A DNA stretch of 45,780 nucleotides from Heterostelium multicystogenum (GCA_003667245.1 RCNN01000213.1:1-45780); one strand, 5' to 3'; shown: positions 34,258-45,780, counted from the first letter of the stretch. Notes: a model not told the origin generated them from the letters alone. Numbers and translations: made by a program.

Positions 34258-36547
34258 ATCTTAAGTTTTATATATATTTATTATATGGAATATATTGAAT
34301 TTCAAAATAAATTATCTAATAAATCTTTAGATATGATAAACTTTGGGACTTATATTTTCAATTAAAACTAATGAAAATGTGAATTAAATTTATATATAAA
34401 ATAATTAATTATTCTATTTGTATGATTCTATTATTGATAACCTTCTTTTGGAATAGTTGTTGGTTGACTTGTTTGTTTTTTATTAAGTTAAATGGGATAT
34501 CCTTATTTAGTTGGAATGTAAGAATAGAGCGAAGTGAAGTATCAACAAAGTAAATTGTTGTTTAAAAACTTAAAATAAATAGATAGGGAGTATATGTATA
34601 CGTATCAGTTTGGCTGGAGTGGTAGTAGTAGAAGTAGTTACTGATTGAAATTTAATGAATGAAAAAAAGTAAATCTGATGGTGTGAACATTGAATGGTTA
34701 TTATTTTTAGTAGCTTTTTGTTCATAACCTAATACATATATAAAAATGAAAATATGGTTGTTTAATTAGTGGGAAAATAGATTCGGGTATTAACACCCAA
34801 ATTTAATGTTGATTCGATTTGATTATGATTGAATAAGTGATAATAGGTAGTTGTTGTTTCTACTGATGTTATTTTTGTTATTGAATTTAATGTAGTTGAA
34901 GAACTGAAAGCAAATTCACCATGAAATTATGAATTTCAATAGTGTATAATTTGTATGAAAATTCAATGATAAATATTGTTTTGTAAATTGTTAACAATAA
35001 CATTAATCTTTTAATATATATATACTGCTATTGGTTGCGATGTATTTATTACTACTGGGACTGAATCCAATAATAATTTATAATATGACCAATATAAAAT
35101 AACTAAATATTATATACTGGGATATCCTAAAATTAATTTCAGGATTAAGGAATGATCTTTTAGATTTGTTGGTCAACTTTGAAATAAAAAAGAGAATTGG
35201 TATATTAAAAAACAAGTTTGATGATTATTAAGCAATATTCTCTTTATATTGTGTAATGAATTATTGTTTTATTAATTTTATTAATAATAATTAGTTGTGA
35301 ATTTGATATTTATCATTTAGATAGATATATGTTATATAGTGTTTGACTATATAGTTGAAAATTTTACCCAAAACAGATAATAATGAAACTAATAGTTTGT
35401 AATTTCGTATTATAAATGTATATCTTGTTTTTAATGATTAATGTTATTGTTAAGTGTGATGAAGATAGACAGTCATTAATACAAGAGTGAGGAATGTTTT
35501 AAATGGTAAAATGGGTATGTTGATGAATCCAAAAAATGATGAATTGGATTAATTCTTACTCTGTTTCTTCTGAGTTTGTGGGTGGGGAAGAGATGACAGC
35601 CATTGAAAAAAAGATATCTAACAACAGTATGTCAACACCATCCATCTGAGAGTATTGGCAATATTTTTATCCAACCCATCAACTTTAGATATATCATCTA
35701 TTATAGAAACACTAAATACACTATCAAACAAATAAAATTCATTAGTTAGTTTAGGATAGGAGTGTGTTGCAATTTTAATTTTGATACTGGAAACTTCCCT
35801 CCTCTACTGTGTGATCTGTTATGTTGATACCCATTTATTTCAATCATTGTTGCCTATGAATCTATATTAGTTGATAACAAACTTAGTGGTAGATGTATAT
35901 TAAAATTAATTAAAAGTACAATCAACTATAACAATATTAAATATTAATATATTAATAATAAAACACTAACCTATTTAATGTTTTCCAGCTTTTTTTAAAA
36001 TGGTTATTTATTATTTGTTGGTTGGTAAAAGAGTTAGATGGTTTGATACATGGTGGTTGTCAGTTCAACTATCCATTTTATATAGTACCATACCCAAAAC
36101 TCTCAGCATTTCATAGTTAACATTAGTATGTTGTTATTGCTGTTTTGATGTTGATTGATGATGTATTATTATATCTCTAACAATCAATTAATAACCTAAC
36201 CCAAATATTGATAGTGTGTATAAAAATGTATTCATACATTGATAATAAATAGATATGTGTCAAATATCTAAACAACAACATTTATCTGTTTCTACCCCCA
36301 AAATTGATATGAATTCATTTCTATTCTTCCTCCCACAAATATCCAAATATCAACTTTTTAAATCCTATTGATCAATTTTTTCCTTTTATATATATTAACT
36401 CTATTATTTTGCTATTATGGAAATTTATTTATGTTGTAGTTTAAATTCATTTCTAAAAAAGGCTTGTATTTATTTATTTATTGACTAAAGGTTATTTATT
36501 GGTTTAATGACAGAAAAATTCAGTCCTTTATAATATAAATATTATTT
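34258..36547. other. Intergenic DNA
   Basis: 2.3 kb, very AT-rich, with no credible ORF, RNA gene or mobile element. A moderately GC-richer patch at about 35570-35660 shows no coding pattern. Confidence 0.5.
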
Positions 36548-37810
36548 TTATATTGATACATATTGGGATGTTATAGGTCTTGTATGTATGATGTTAGTGG
36601 CTATATCTTCCAATTGGTAGTAGTGTTTGGATCTATTCGATATTCTTTCTTTAAGATCATAGAGTTGTTTGGTTCTGCTTGAACAAGTTATTATTTTGTA
36701 TGATGTTGTTGTTTTTGTACTAACAATATTAATAATAATTTTATATTTTAAAGATATTAGACCTGATAAATCTTTACAAACTTTAACTATCTCTGATCTA
36801 CAAAGAGGACATTTAGTTAATTTTTCGGTGCACTCCACACAAAGGACAGCATGACCACAGTTTAGCAATACAGTGTTCACCTTATTCTCACAACAAATTG
36901 TACATAGTTCACCTTGCTGAGAAAAGATTACCATCCGTATATTCATGCTGAATCTTCTCAGGCTGGGACGATGATGATGCAGCGTCGGAGATTGATTGAT
37001 AGTTAGCTCCATTTCTCTCCCTGAAACATCGTGTAAACATTTTGCCGATCGAATAAATGCAACCTGCCAAACAAATAAACGAAATAATAGTTCCAAACAA
37101 AGTTGCTAAAAAATATAACTATATTAACTTTAATAAACATTAAAATAAGTAACTTAAAAGATTTTGTCTTCTAAACAATTGTACTTACAAGAATTGGAAA
37201 CTATCTATGTATTGTCCACAAGCATACTGTGACTCAATGATGATCTTTGTTTGACAGTCTTTCGCTAACACATCAACTATTTCATTTACATTTTGATCAT
37301 TGCATATCATAAGAATGGTGGTGTTATATACTGATGATCCACAAGATCCTCCTGTATAGTATAGAGTCAAACCATCTACACCATTTGATGAGATATCCAA
37401 TGTCGATGAATAAGCTAAATCTTCAACATTTTGTACATGGTCTTTATCTGTCATGCAAACTGAGTCCTGAACCAAACATGGAGAACTATAATTGGAACAT
37501 AGATTTACAAAAATATTTAAAATTCTTCGATTCAAATGTAAATAATTTACTAGTAAAGAATTTTAATATATTAGAAATTCTTTCCTTTTTATTCTTCAAA
37601 ATAAAGTAGTATCATTATATATCCAACTTACTATCTTAATTTTGAAAAGATCATAATTATATTCTAAAGAAACTATGGGTATAGAACATATATCACTAAA
37701 TATATTTGTCAACTGGTTTGTCGTCAATTACTTTAATGGTTTCTTCTGAAACTAAACCTTGTTCCTCACAATTATATAATGATACTGAAACTAACAGGAA
37801 TATAAAACAT
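36548..37810 (-). CDS. MRH-like lumenal domain, TM helix and RING finger protein (frame-broken)
   Basis: Order on the minus strand. First a hydrophobic leader (about 37805-37750). Then DICSIPIVSLEYNYDLFKI with a donor at 37631 (GTAAGT), spliced in phase to 37466-37189, DSVCMTDKDH ... LYYTGGSCGSSVYNTTILM ... KIIIESQYAC. The Cys spacing, GG..C and the final YAC resemble mannose-6-phosphate-receptor-homology domains. After another intron comes a membrane helix (FGTIISFICLAGCIYSIG). A cytosolic linker follows, and a RING finger begins CTICCENKVNTVLLNCGHAV and ends in KCPLCRSE, C3HC4-like. It suggests a glycan- or cargo-binding endomembrane receptor with ubiquitin ligase activity. The frame breaks in the leader, near 37705, at the MRH/TM junction and near 36930, so it is either an error-rich sequence or a pseudogene. 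MRH assignment is moderate; the RING is firm. Confidence 0.6.
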
Positions 37811-39112
37811 GAATATAACCAATATAACTACTTCTTTTATAAATATATCATTTTTGACTAACTAACTATAGAACTAATTAACTAATTAACTAAACAACTA
37901 CAATATATATATAAATATTGGATATGATAGTTTTGATTTCTTTATTAATCGTGTCAATAAAAGATAAATCTATAGATATAATAATTTAGATTATTAATTA
38001 TCATAATGATAATAATACTAATAATAGAAATAACAATATTAACTAAAGTAAAATTTATTGTATGTAATATTAATTCTTAATATATATGTATAACGATCAA
38101 ATATTTATAACTTAGTGAATTTTTTAATTGAATTAATAACAATAATATTAATAAGTTAATATGAATATGGTGATTTTTGTATTTATTTGATATTTGAATA
38201 ATATAAATACTAATAATAATTATAATTGTGTGTTTGTTACCTAACGAACTAAATTTTATTTTATTATTGAGCAAAAAGACTAATCACACTAAATTAATTG
38301 TTGTATTATTGTGTGTATTAATAATTTGTATGATATGATATGATATACAAGACAATTAAATAAAATGTGAATTGTATTTGTATTGTAGGTTCTTATAATT
38401 ATTATTATTATTATTGTTGAATTATAACTTGGGTTTTGTTAATTTTTAAATTTCCTATTTGAGTATTCATGATAGTGTGGGGTTTGTTGTTGAGAACCCA
38501 ACAGGTTTAGGGGTAACCATAAGATTGTAGGGTCGTGTCTGAATCTCAGATATCAATTTCTGAATTTCAACAAAACTATCATTGTAACAATGAAATAGAA
38601 TATCTATGTTGTTGTGTTGACTTACTATAACTACCTAACTATAACATTATTTATATATTATTATTATAGTAACTATTTAGAATATTCTACTTATTTCTAA
38701 ACAGGTTTAAAATATATATATTATATAAAAGAATGTTATTAAAACATGATTAAACTTCGAAGGAGACCATCAGCTCTCACTTCATGATTGATTCTTCATG
38801 TTTGATATTCTTAAGATTTATATTTATTATCCATAACATATGCTATATTTATCTATTTGAATAATTTTAAATTTTCAACAATTGATTGATTGTGTGAAAC
38901 AAGTTGTTAATTAATTTTTTCAAACAATATATTAAAGTAAACTATTTTCACAAAGTCATAAAAAGATTCAATGTTGTACATATTATATTTAAAAAATAGT
39001 TAACTGAACATATCACTTATAGTCAATACAAGTAGATATTTATATTGTTGCTAGAGATAAAGATTTCGATAACTAGATAGAGAGAGAAGATAATAGATAG
39101 ATACAGATAGAA
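37811..39112. other. Intergenic DNA
   Basis: AT-rich divergent spacer before TFIIE-beta. A patch at about 38480-38560 is GC-richer and contains GGGTT and AACCC words, but it does not fold as a tRNA and has no A/B box. GATA-repeated leader just upstream of 39113. Confidence 0.5.
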
Positions 39113-39881
39113 ATGGATACAAAATCATTAAACTTACGGGCAGTGGAGAATAAGAAACAAGATGATGCAAAGCCATCGTTCTTAAGTGGTCATAAGAGAC
39201 CAACTTCTAACAGTCTTGCATCGAAACCAATGTACCTTTCGACAACGATTGCTATGCAGAACAAGAATAAACCATCCATCACAAGAATGGTCTACGATAT
39301 TGTCAACCACTTGAAGTCGCTCGAGGGAAACTACATCTCATTCGAAGAGCTACGTGACTCGACTGGTCATGAAATCTACGGAAATCAAGAGCTCATCGAT
39401 CAACTAAAGAACAACATCAAGGTCGAATTTCTAAATGAAAAATACTCTCTGCTATAAACCTCTACATAACGTCAAAGATGAACAGGGCATTTTGGAGCTG
39501 CTTGCAGATAGCAAGAATGGCATCATGCTGTCTGACCTTAAAGAATCGTACCTAGCGGTCGAGCAAGATGTTAAGAGACTCAAAGAGGCAAAGGAAATCT
39601 ATGCTGTCAGGAACTCAGAGTCTAACAGTGAGATGCTGTTCTACAGCGATGAAAAGTACAGAATTCCTGTCAGTGCTGATTTGATTCAGCTTTGGAAAGA
39701 GGTAGAGATGCCAAAAGAGGTCGACCTCGAGCAGACTATGAGAGATTATGGACTCACCATCGTTGAGTCAGCCGAGGCTGCTAAAACCATCCAAGCCAAG
39801 AAAGTTGAGAAGAAAGATAAAAAGAGAAGAATCACCAAAGTCACCAACTCCCATATTGAAGACTTTGACCCCAATGCCTAA
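39113..39881 (+). CDS. Transcription initiation factor IIE subunit beta
   Basis: The first winged-helix domain is visible as ITRMVYDIVNHLKSLEGNYI followed by ISFEELRDSTGHEIYGN. The second follows as YKPLHNVKDEQGILELLADS, LSDLKESYLAVEQDVKRLKE and an EMLFYSDEKYRIPVSADLIQ segment. The tail is Lys-rich with a basic cluster (KKDKKRRITKV). TFIIE-beta binds TFIIE-alpha and loads TFIIH onto the polymerase II pre-initiation complex. The frame changes at about 39448-39455, within TACTCTCTGC (one base extra or a CT unit missing). The two parts together are about 255 residues, a normal length. Confidence 0.9.
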
Positions 39882-42316
39882 AAATGCTTACAACCCTTTT
39901 TCACAACAGCTTAATAATATCATAATTAAGCTGATAACGATAATCAAAATAATGATAATCTAATAATCAACCAATCATATACACAGCACTGCTAATTGAA
40001 TAACCAAAACAGGTCACTCCACTTCACTAACTTAAATTACAACCAAACAAAATATCACACTGAATGCAAAGAAGATTTATCTAAATCAAAAACAACACTC
40101 AAATGATGATGCACGAACATAATCATATTTTATTGCAATACTTAATTTGGAAGTTAGCAAGCTCATTGATTGGCGTGGGTGTCTGCTTGCTAGTGCACTA
40201 CACAAAGTTCAATTTAGATCTTATTTAGAATCAACAAACAAACAATCAATCAATAAATAAACAATCTTTGAAATGAATAAGAAACAAATGAATTTGTTGC
40301 ATTCAATTCTACATGAATGAAGAATGCACTAATCCTAAACATTAACCATTGGATGCAAGCAACATAAAAACTATTCATTGAGCACCACTTGATTTTGGGC
40401 TCAAAGTTAGTTGCCTCGACGCTTGATTTCTTGCGGGTCCAACAACCGTGAAACTAAACTAACCTCTAAAATGTTTGCAACAGACGATACTTTGAATTTT
40501 GAAAATCAGATTCTGAATCAACACATTTTGAGGTTATTTTCATGATTGTATGTGTTGGAGTCCTGGACTGAACCATGCACGATTTGGTGCATATGATCTT
40601 CATTTACTATATTTGGAAAGATATATTTTCTGTTCACTGAATGTTGCAACCCTTTATCCACATTTTACGCATCCATAGAAGATCTGATCACCCATTAACA
40701 GATGGTGTTTTGTTTATCCTGCGTGTGTGAGGTGAAGTGAGGCAAGGCTAGCTGAAGACAGTCATAGAGTATATCGATACATTTAAATCTGTAAAGTTAA
40801 ACTTGATTGAATCCACTTTTAGATGATGAAAGTAAACAATATTCTCACCTAAAAGCATATTACCAGAGATCTATCTCCTCTCTGGACTAAACTAGACCAC
40901 AATCAGAGAAGAAGAACTCACCACTGCTATAACACAGCGATATTATTTCACATAACCCCACAAACAAAACACACAAGTCTTGATGAATTGTTGATATTGT
41001 TGCAGAACTGTTTAGATACACTGCCAATCCAATGCCACTAAGAGAAGTCTTACACCATGATGACAAATCAATGGTTGTTTGATCTATTGGAAAAAAAACT
41101 AAAAACAAACTAGTGTTGATGATGGTTTGCAGTGTGTGTGTTAATCAGGCGTCAAGCAACTAACTCTTGATATTTTAATTTAAGACTTGGCATAGTTGTG
41201 TGTGTTTAAAGCTAGCTGCTGGTTTGCTAACAGTTAAGTCAAATAATGAAGGAACGTGGAGAAAAAAAGAGGGAAAATGGAACTATGAAAGAATCATGAA
41301 TTATACCTTGAACTGCTCAACAGCCTTGCCGATACAGACACAATTATTCGAATTCTTTTTAAAATAGTATTTTATTTCTAACTACACATCTCCAATAATA
41401 ACAAACACACAACTCCAAATCTAACAAATCTAATCTACACCAAAGTAAACCAACCAGTTTAGGAATAAATTTCTTGTTTATTATTAATATTATTATTTTA
41501 AATATTATTTTTAAAGTATTGTAAAACAAACAATCATAACTTCACTTATTTAACCTTACTTTAAGTTAAACTAAATCTTCACTTCAAACAATCCAACTAC
41601 AATCAAACAATCAAACACAAATAAATAAAATCACTTCATTGGTTTTAAATTTAATTCACACACTAAACCACGACCTATCACAACGAAAAACTAATAATAA
41701 ACAAACTAACACTTCAATCAAAGTCATTCACCGCTCGCCAACCCGTACACACATATTCTCACATACACACACACACACAATTCCTCTCTCTCATATAACT
41801 TAATTTTTTTAAAGTGATATCGCATCACACACATCTAAATTAAATGGTTTTTCATTAAGCATTTCCAATCAATATTTATATATTTGTGCAACAACTACAA
41901 CTTCAATAATACTTTTTTTTAATGATTTATTGATCATCATATTAACTATAATTAAACCATTAAAATCATTCAACTTACATCACCATTTCTTTACACAAAA
42001 ATAGTGAAAACCCAACTTAACTTAAAACTACTTCTATATATACTTTTGATGATTTGTACTTCTAATTATTGTTTTAGATTTATATAAATAGACTTTACCA
42101 AAGCATTGACAATTCATTAATTAACTAATTTCGCCATTGATATACTCTTTTTGACATTTCATTTGACTCTAGGCTAAACCATCCATCTGTCAAAATTGTT
42201 GTTCCCCTTTCACTTTTAAACAATACCATAGTTTAATACACCTATATATTCACATATTTATATCCATTTCCATTTCTATCTAAATATAAATATATATTTA
42301 TTTTAATTTTAATAAA
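39882..42316. other. Gene-free region with hairpins and higher GC
   Basis: 2.4 kb between TFIIE-beta and the next gene. About 40000-41330 is less AT-rich than other spacers but lacks coding ORFs. It has stem-loops: TAGCAAGC/GCTTGCTA at 40155-40192 (22-nt loop) and TGCATTC/GAATGCA at 40298-40328. The ORF at 40887-41108 (-) has no ATG start. This may be a non-coding transcript or a regulatory region. From 41380 to 42316 it is ordinary AT-rich DNA with CA-rich stretches (about 41760). Confidence 0.45.
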
Positions 42317-43214
42317 ATGATTGAAATTAACTGTACAAATAGTAATAACAATAGTATGTATAATTTTGAAATTTAACCAACCTAATATGACTATACCATA
42401 TTTAGAAAGGACTCCTAATCTAACTCGATTTATTTTATACAATTTACTAGTAATGGTTGTTGAAAAAAACACTGAAATTGGACCAACAGATGCTGTTGTC
42501 TCCATGTGTTTTAATTAATGGAGAGAAGCAGAGAGTCAAACTTCCATTGAAGTTGGGTGGTCAGCTCATGATGAATGCAACTTATAATGTCAGTCCTGTT
42601 GGTGCCTTCACACAACTCATCCAATCTGTCGATATTGCTGATACTGCATCAAGTAACCACGTCAATATCACAAAGAGATTTGGATTCACACAGGATTTCA
42701 AAGCCTCGTTTGCCACGAAGCTATCTATTCTAAATGGAATCAACAATTGCAATGAAAATCTATTTATTACCACTGGATTTGAATACCAGACAATGTCACC
42801 ACCATCTCCCACTGGCTTTGATGCTGCAGTGAACAATGGAGAGGCAATGGTCAGCATAATCTCCAACCTGGAACCTATAATATATATCAAAGTGTATTGG
42901 TTTATGCCTTTGAGTTTTTGGACTATGGTGACCACATGGCACTGGTTCACGATACACTATCGAAATTCATTCCACAAATGGAAAAGCTTAACAAAGGTCT
43001 TCGATTCCATTCAATCGGAAACAAACTTTATTTCTTTGCTTTCCTATACAGAAATAACCCTGTTATATCCAGTGAATCAATTGAAACCATCGAGCCAAGT
43101 ACAATGATTTCCAATATAAAAGGTTTTCTGGAAAACAATAACAACAACAACAACAACAATTGCTTTATCAAAAAATATGGAAATTTCCAACTTTTTAAAA
43201 TGTATATTAAATAA
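42317..43214 (+). CDS. Possible aerolysin-fold (monalysin-like) protein, frame-broken
   Basis: The main part runs from about 42460 to 43214 in two frames that change at about 42855-42865. Features are alternating Ser/Thr-rich strand-like sequence in the middle and, near 42870-42900, a PGTYNIYQ segment followed by LVYA. I read this short region as similar to a conserved strand of the monalysin branch of aerolysin-like beta-barrel proteins. A poly-Asn tract near the end (43133-43160) is dictyostelid-like, so it is a resident gene and not contamination. The 5' end is unclear: an ATG at 42317 with a GTATGT donor near 42351, or an ATG at 42387, are options, and another break lies near 42490. No signal peptide seen. 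The family call rests on a short motif and is tentative; in amoebae such proteins could serve in defence or feeding. Confidence 0.42.
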
Positions 43215-43555
43215 AGAATTAATTGTAATATAATTTTAATTAAACTATAACTAGATGAAACACGACTAAGAAGACATCGAAAGTTGTAAATCATTAATCT
43301 GTAAATCTATATATATGTTTTGCCATTTTATTTACTTTATCTATAGTATTTAGTTATTGTTGAAATTATAATTACATGGTATATGCTTAAATCACATAAA
43401 TAAAATAATAAATGGGAGTTAAATGAATGAACGCTGTTGTCGATTGGATTTGAGTTCGTACTCTTTTGTGGGATGAATGATATGGAATTGGTTCTAGAGA
43501 ATATAGTATTCGATGCGATTATCCATAATAAAAGGGAAAAACTTATGAATAATTA
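43215..43555. other. Convergent 3' spacer
   Basis: AT-rich spacer between two converging genes. No gene seen; it probably holds both polyadenylation regions. Confidence 0.5.
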
Positions 43556-45780
43556 TTACTTTGTAAAATAAAATTCAAGTGGAAATATAGATATATGATT
43601 GATTATACGGAGTTGGTTTTTCTCTGTTTCTTGCATGGTTTCGGGATCTGGTTGCGGCTGTAGTGGCGGTTTCGTCGACTCCACCAGCAACAACTGTGTG
43701 CATTGCGACACCTTGGGACTTGCCAACGGACGCGACAAAGGTGTTGGTCGATGATGATGAGAATGGATCGGCATCGAGACCTTGGTGTAGAGTCTCCAGA
43801 ACTTGGGTACGAAGAGAATAACGAGCGACGATGCAGTGGTGAAGAGTGCGCTAGCGCAAATGACAATGACTTGTGAGTCGAGTCCGTTTTGTGAAACGAT
43901 CAAAGGAATAATGATGAATAGACAGAATGATATGGCATAGAGGGTGTTGGCAATTGGCTTGGATTCATTGAACTCCTTAATCTCAAACGATACGGATCTT
44001 CCATGATACGAAGGCAACCGACCAACAACATGATACCGTGGTAACCAAGGAGAATATACAAGACAATGTTTCCGCTCAACTTTTGATCACAGGTGTTTCT
44101 GTATTCATAAGTTCCATTTCCGTCAGTACCAAAAGATTGGATGGCTTCAGTTTTACCAACACCAGTCATAATGGCCAAGATAATAGCGTTGACAAGAGAA
44201 TCAACATGGAAATATATGGCAACATTTCTTGTTGGTAATCTTTAATCTTCTTAATCTTGGATTTACTATAGAATGAAATAGATTTACAATTAGATTATCT
44301 CAAAAGTTATTATGGATATATATATATATATATATATATATACTTACTCGAAAATTAACCAAATTCTGAAATTTTTAATTACCATGCTACCCAACATAAT
44401 AGTGTAACCAAGAGAAATTAACCAGTAACGAGCACGAACATAATGAGGTAGTTGGCTCCTGAACCCAGATAATAATACCTGCGAAGACAATCAGACCTCC
44501 CATAATTAATGGCCATACAGAAAATTGGACTTGCCGATTTTAAGATCTTTGTGGATCTAAATGCGAACACTCCAACCAGCATACAGACTCCAACAAAAGC
44601 AACAATTCCAGTGGTAATAGAGAATCCAAGAGTAATGGATCTACCTATTGGTTTCTAAATGAAGATATAAATGTCAATATAAATCTGAAATATTCCTAAA
44701 TTATAATAATTACATACATGATGAACTGGAATTTTGTATAATCCAAGACTAATAATACCCTTTAGCAAGGTTGGACTCTCAAGTAAATGGATGTAGTCAA
44801 CACAGAGGTTGCTATCAACTGGGTATCCTGATTGCTTATAGAGTGAGTGGCAGTTGTATGGTTGAATAGTTTGGTTTGGTGGCAGTTCTAATTCTTGTAA
44901 GCTCGGCTTCGAGTCTGGTGAGTGTAAGATTGTCCATTGTGTGTGAATAGGTATCCATTACTAAGTCACCGGTGGAGTATTCTCCTTGCCAGGGCGTAAC
45001 TTGACCAGTTTCCATGCATAACCATAGTTGTGGCGTTAACAAAAGTAGCAGTCCAATCGGTAAGCACAGAAGTTAGGATATACTCTCCTAGAACATTATA
45101 GACAGGGTAACCAGATGTACCAAAGGTGTAGGCACCATTTTTCAATAGCAACTTGTTGAACAGTAAGATCATCGGAAGACATACCAATAACATCTACATT
45201 CAAATCAATTAACTCCTGGGTGGCTCCACGTTCTCTGTCAACGTCTAACCAAGATCCTGTTTCGACACAATATACTTTGCTTGGTGGAAGATTATAATCA
45301 GCAACAGCCTTTGTTACACCAATCATGAAAGCATTGGCAGTTGAATAAGCAAGAGATGGGAAACCTGGAACTACTATTCCAACAGAACGGTTTTTGAGAA
45401 ACCAAACCGGCAATGTATCCAATGATGTATTGTGGGAAACCAAGATCCATCATAAATGTTCCAACATTAATCTGGAAGATCCTTGCAAGATCCATCTCCA
45501 ACCATGTTACATGGAATATCACGCAAGAGGAAACGTGTTTGTTTATACTTGGCAGCCATCTTGTAGCAACCTTCGGTGTGCTCAAAAGATGAGCAGATAA
45601 TGAGTGGGTAGTTTTTCTTGACAAGTTTCTCAACGGTATCTACAGTCATACTGAAAAAAATGTTTTCAAGCACAAGAGTTCCTTTGAGGTTCAACTGACG
45701 CTCAGTATTGACACGGGCAATATTGACCATGTAATTGAAACCCAGAATCACTGACCGACACCAACTCATGATGACTGCCA
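43556..45780 (-). CDS. Grl-type family-3 GPCR with BMP/PnrA-like ligand domain, 5' end cut
   Basis: The N-terminal part (45780 down to about 44800) is a BMP-like periplasmic-binding fold: FNYMVNIARVNTERQLNLKG, VDTVEKLVKKNYPLIICSSF, MDLGFPQYIIGYIAGL, RSVGIVVPGFPSLAYSTANA and GAYTFGTSGYPVYNVLGEYI. It continues into a seven-helix domain including ITLGFSITTGIVAFVGVCML, GNIVLYILLGYHGIMLL, NTLYAISFCLFIIIPLIVSQ and VILFVPKFWRLYTK, as in GABA-B-like receptors. A SFEIKEFNES segment lies between helices, followed by a His/Pro-rich tail to 43556. This BMP plus 7TM combination is typical of Dictyostelium Grl receptors, which sense small extracellular signals during development. Introns: 44655-44717 and 44266-44347 (the latter with an AT repeat). 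Breaks near 45470, 45400, 45140, 45030 and 44020. The start lies beyond the window. Confidence 0.85.
44316..44342. repeat. (AT)n microsatellite inside a GPCR intron
   Basis: About 13 AT units, immediately beside the GTAAGT donor of the 82-nt intron at 44266-44347 on the minus strand. Confidence 0.85.

Noticed and set aside
34061..34264. Plus-strand ORF with Gly/Val repeats.
   Set aside because: Antisense of the Pro/Thr stalk of the secreted protein.
36905..36935. A 15-nt GT...CAG stretch (GTAATCTTTTCTCAG) in the RING gene that looks like a tiny intron.
   Set aside because: Removing 15 bases does not change the frame, so it cannot explain the frame break, and all supported introns here are over 60 nt.
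38480..38560. GC-richer patch resembling a tRNA region.
   Set aside because: No cloverleaf, no A box, and GTCGTGTCTGAATC does not match a B box.
40887..41108. Minus-strand 73-residue ORF with Cys and Ser.
   Set aside because: It has no ATG start (TTG only), no splice partner and no recognised motif.
1..45780. Search for CRISPR arrays, insertion sequences, retrotransposon ORFs, rRNA and tRNA genes.
   Set aside because: None seen: no regular spaced repeats, reverse transcriptase or integrase motifs, or B-box matches with a foldable tRNA.

Overview
The window is nuclear DNA from a dictyostelid (social amoeba) or a close amoebozoan relative. The evidence is AT-rich, low-complexity intergenic DNA, short GT-AG introns of about 60-90 nt, Asn/Gln/Ser homopolymer tracts, an F-box/FNIP-like repeat gene, an EGF surface protein with a short tail, and a family-3 GPCR fused to a bacterial-type BMP (basic membrane protein) domain. 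The last combination is typical of the Dictyostelium Grl receptors. I cannot name the species.

Layout. 1-6.5 kb: a possible small secreted protein (+), an F-box/FNIP-like protein (-) and an EGF-type membrane protein (-). 7.5-11.7 kb: a compact cluster with an ER-luminal Torsin/Clp-like AAA+ ATPase (+), a small heat shock protein (-), TFIIB (+) and adenine phosphoribosyltransferase (-). 13.3-18.3 kb: a NadR-like P-loop kinase (+) and a long BET bromodomain protein (-). 19.9-24.9 kb: a deoxynucleoside-kinase-like enzyme (-), an acidic protein (-), a kelch protein (-) and a newly pieced-together small multi-exon gene (+). About 25-28.8 kb has almost no genes but carries hairpins. 28.8-32.7 kb: mitochondrial MnmE/GTPBP3 (+), convergent with a cytosolic-type HSP70 (-). 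33.7-39.9 kb: a secreted protein (-), a possible MRH-TM-RING receptor (-) and TFIIE-beta (+). 42.3-45.8 kb: a possible aerolysin-fold (monalysin-like) protein (+) and the 3' part of a Grl-type GPCR (-), whose 5' end lies outside the window.

The genes are mostly unrelated housekeeping and cell-surface genes. They do not form a pathway. The strongest overall pattern is that most conserved genes are broken by one or more single-base frameshifts, many at short homopolymers, whereas MnmE and HSP70 (about 3.5 kb of coding sequence) are intact. Several broken genes are normally essential and single-copy, so I infer base-calling errors in a draft assembly rather than a run of pseudogenes. For broken genes I give the outer limits of the gene and state where the frame changes.

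The most interesting candidates are the MRH-TM-RING protein, the monalysin-like protein, the Torsin/Clp-like ER ATPase, the NadR-like kinase with an altered P-loop, and a slightly GC-richer, gene-free, hairpin-bearing zone at about 40.0-41.3 kb.
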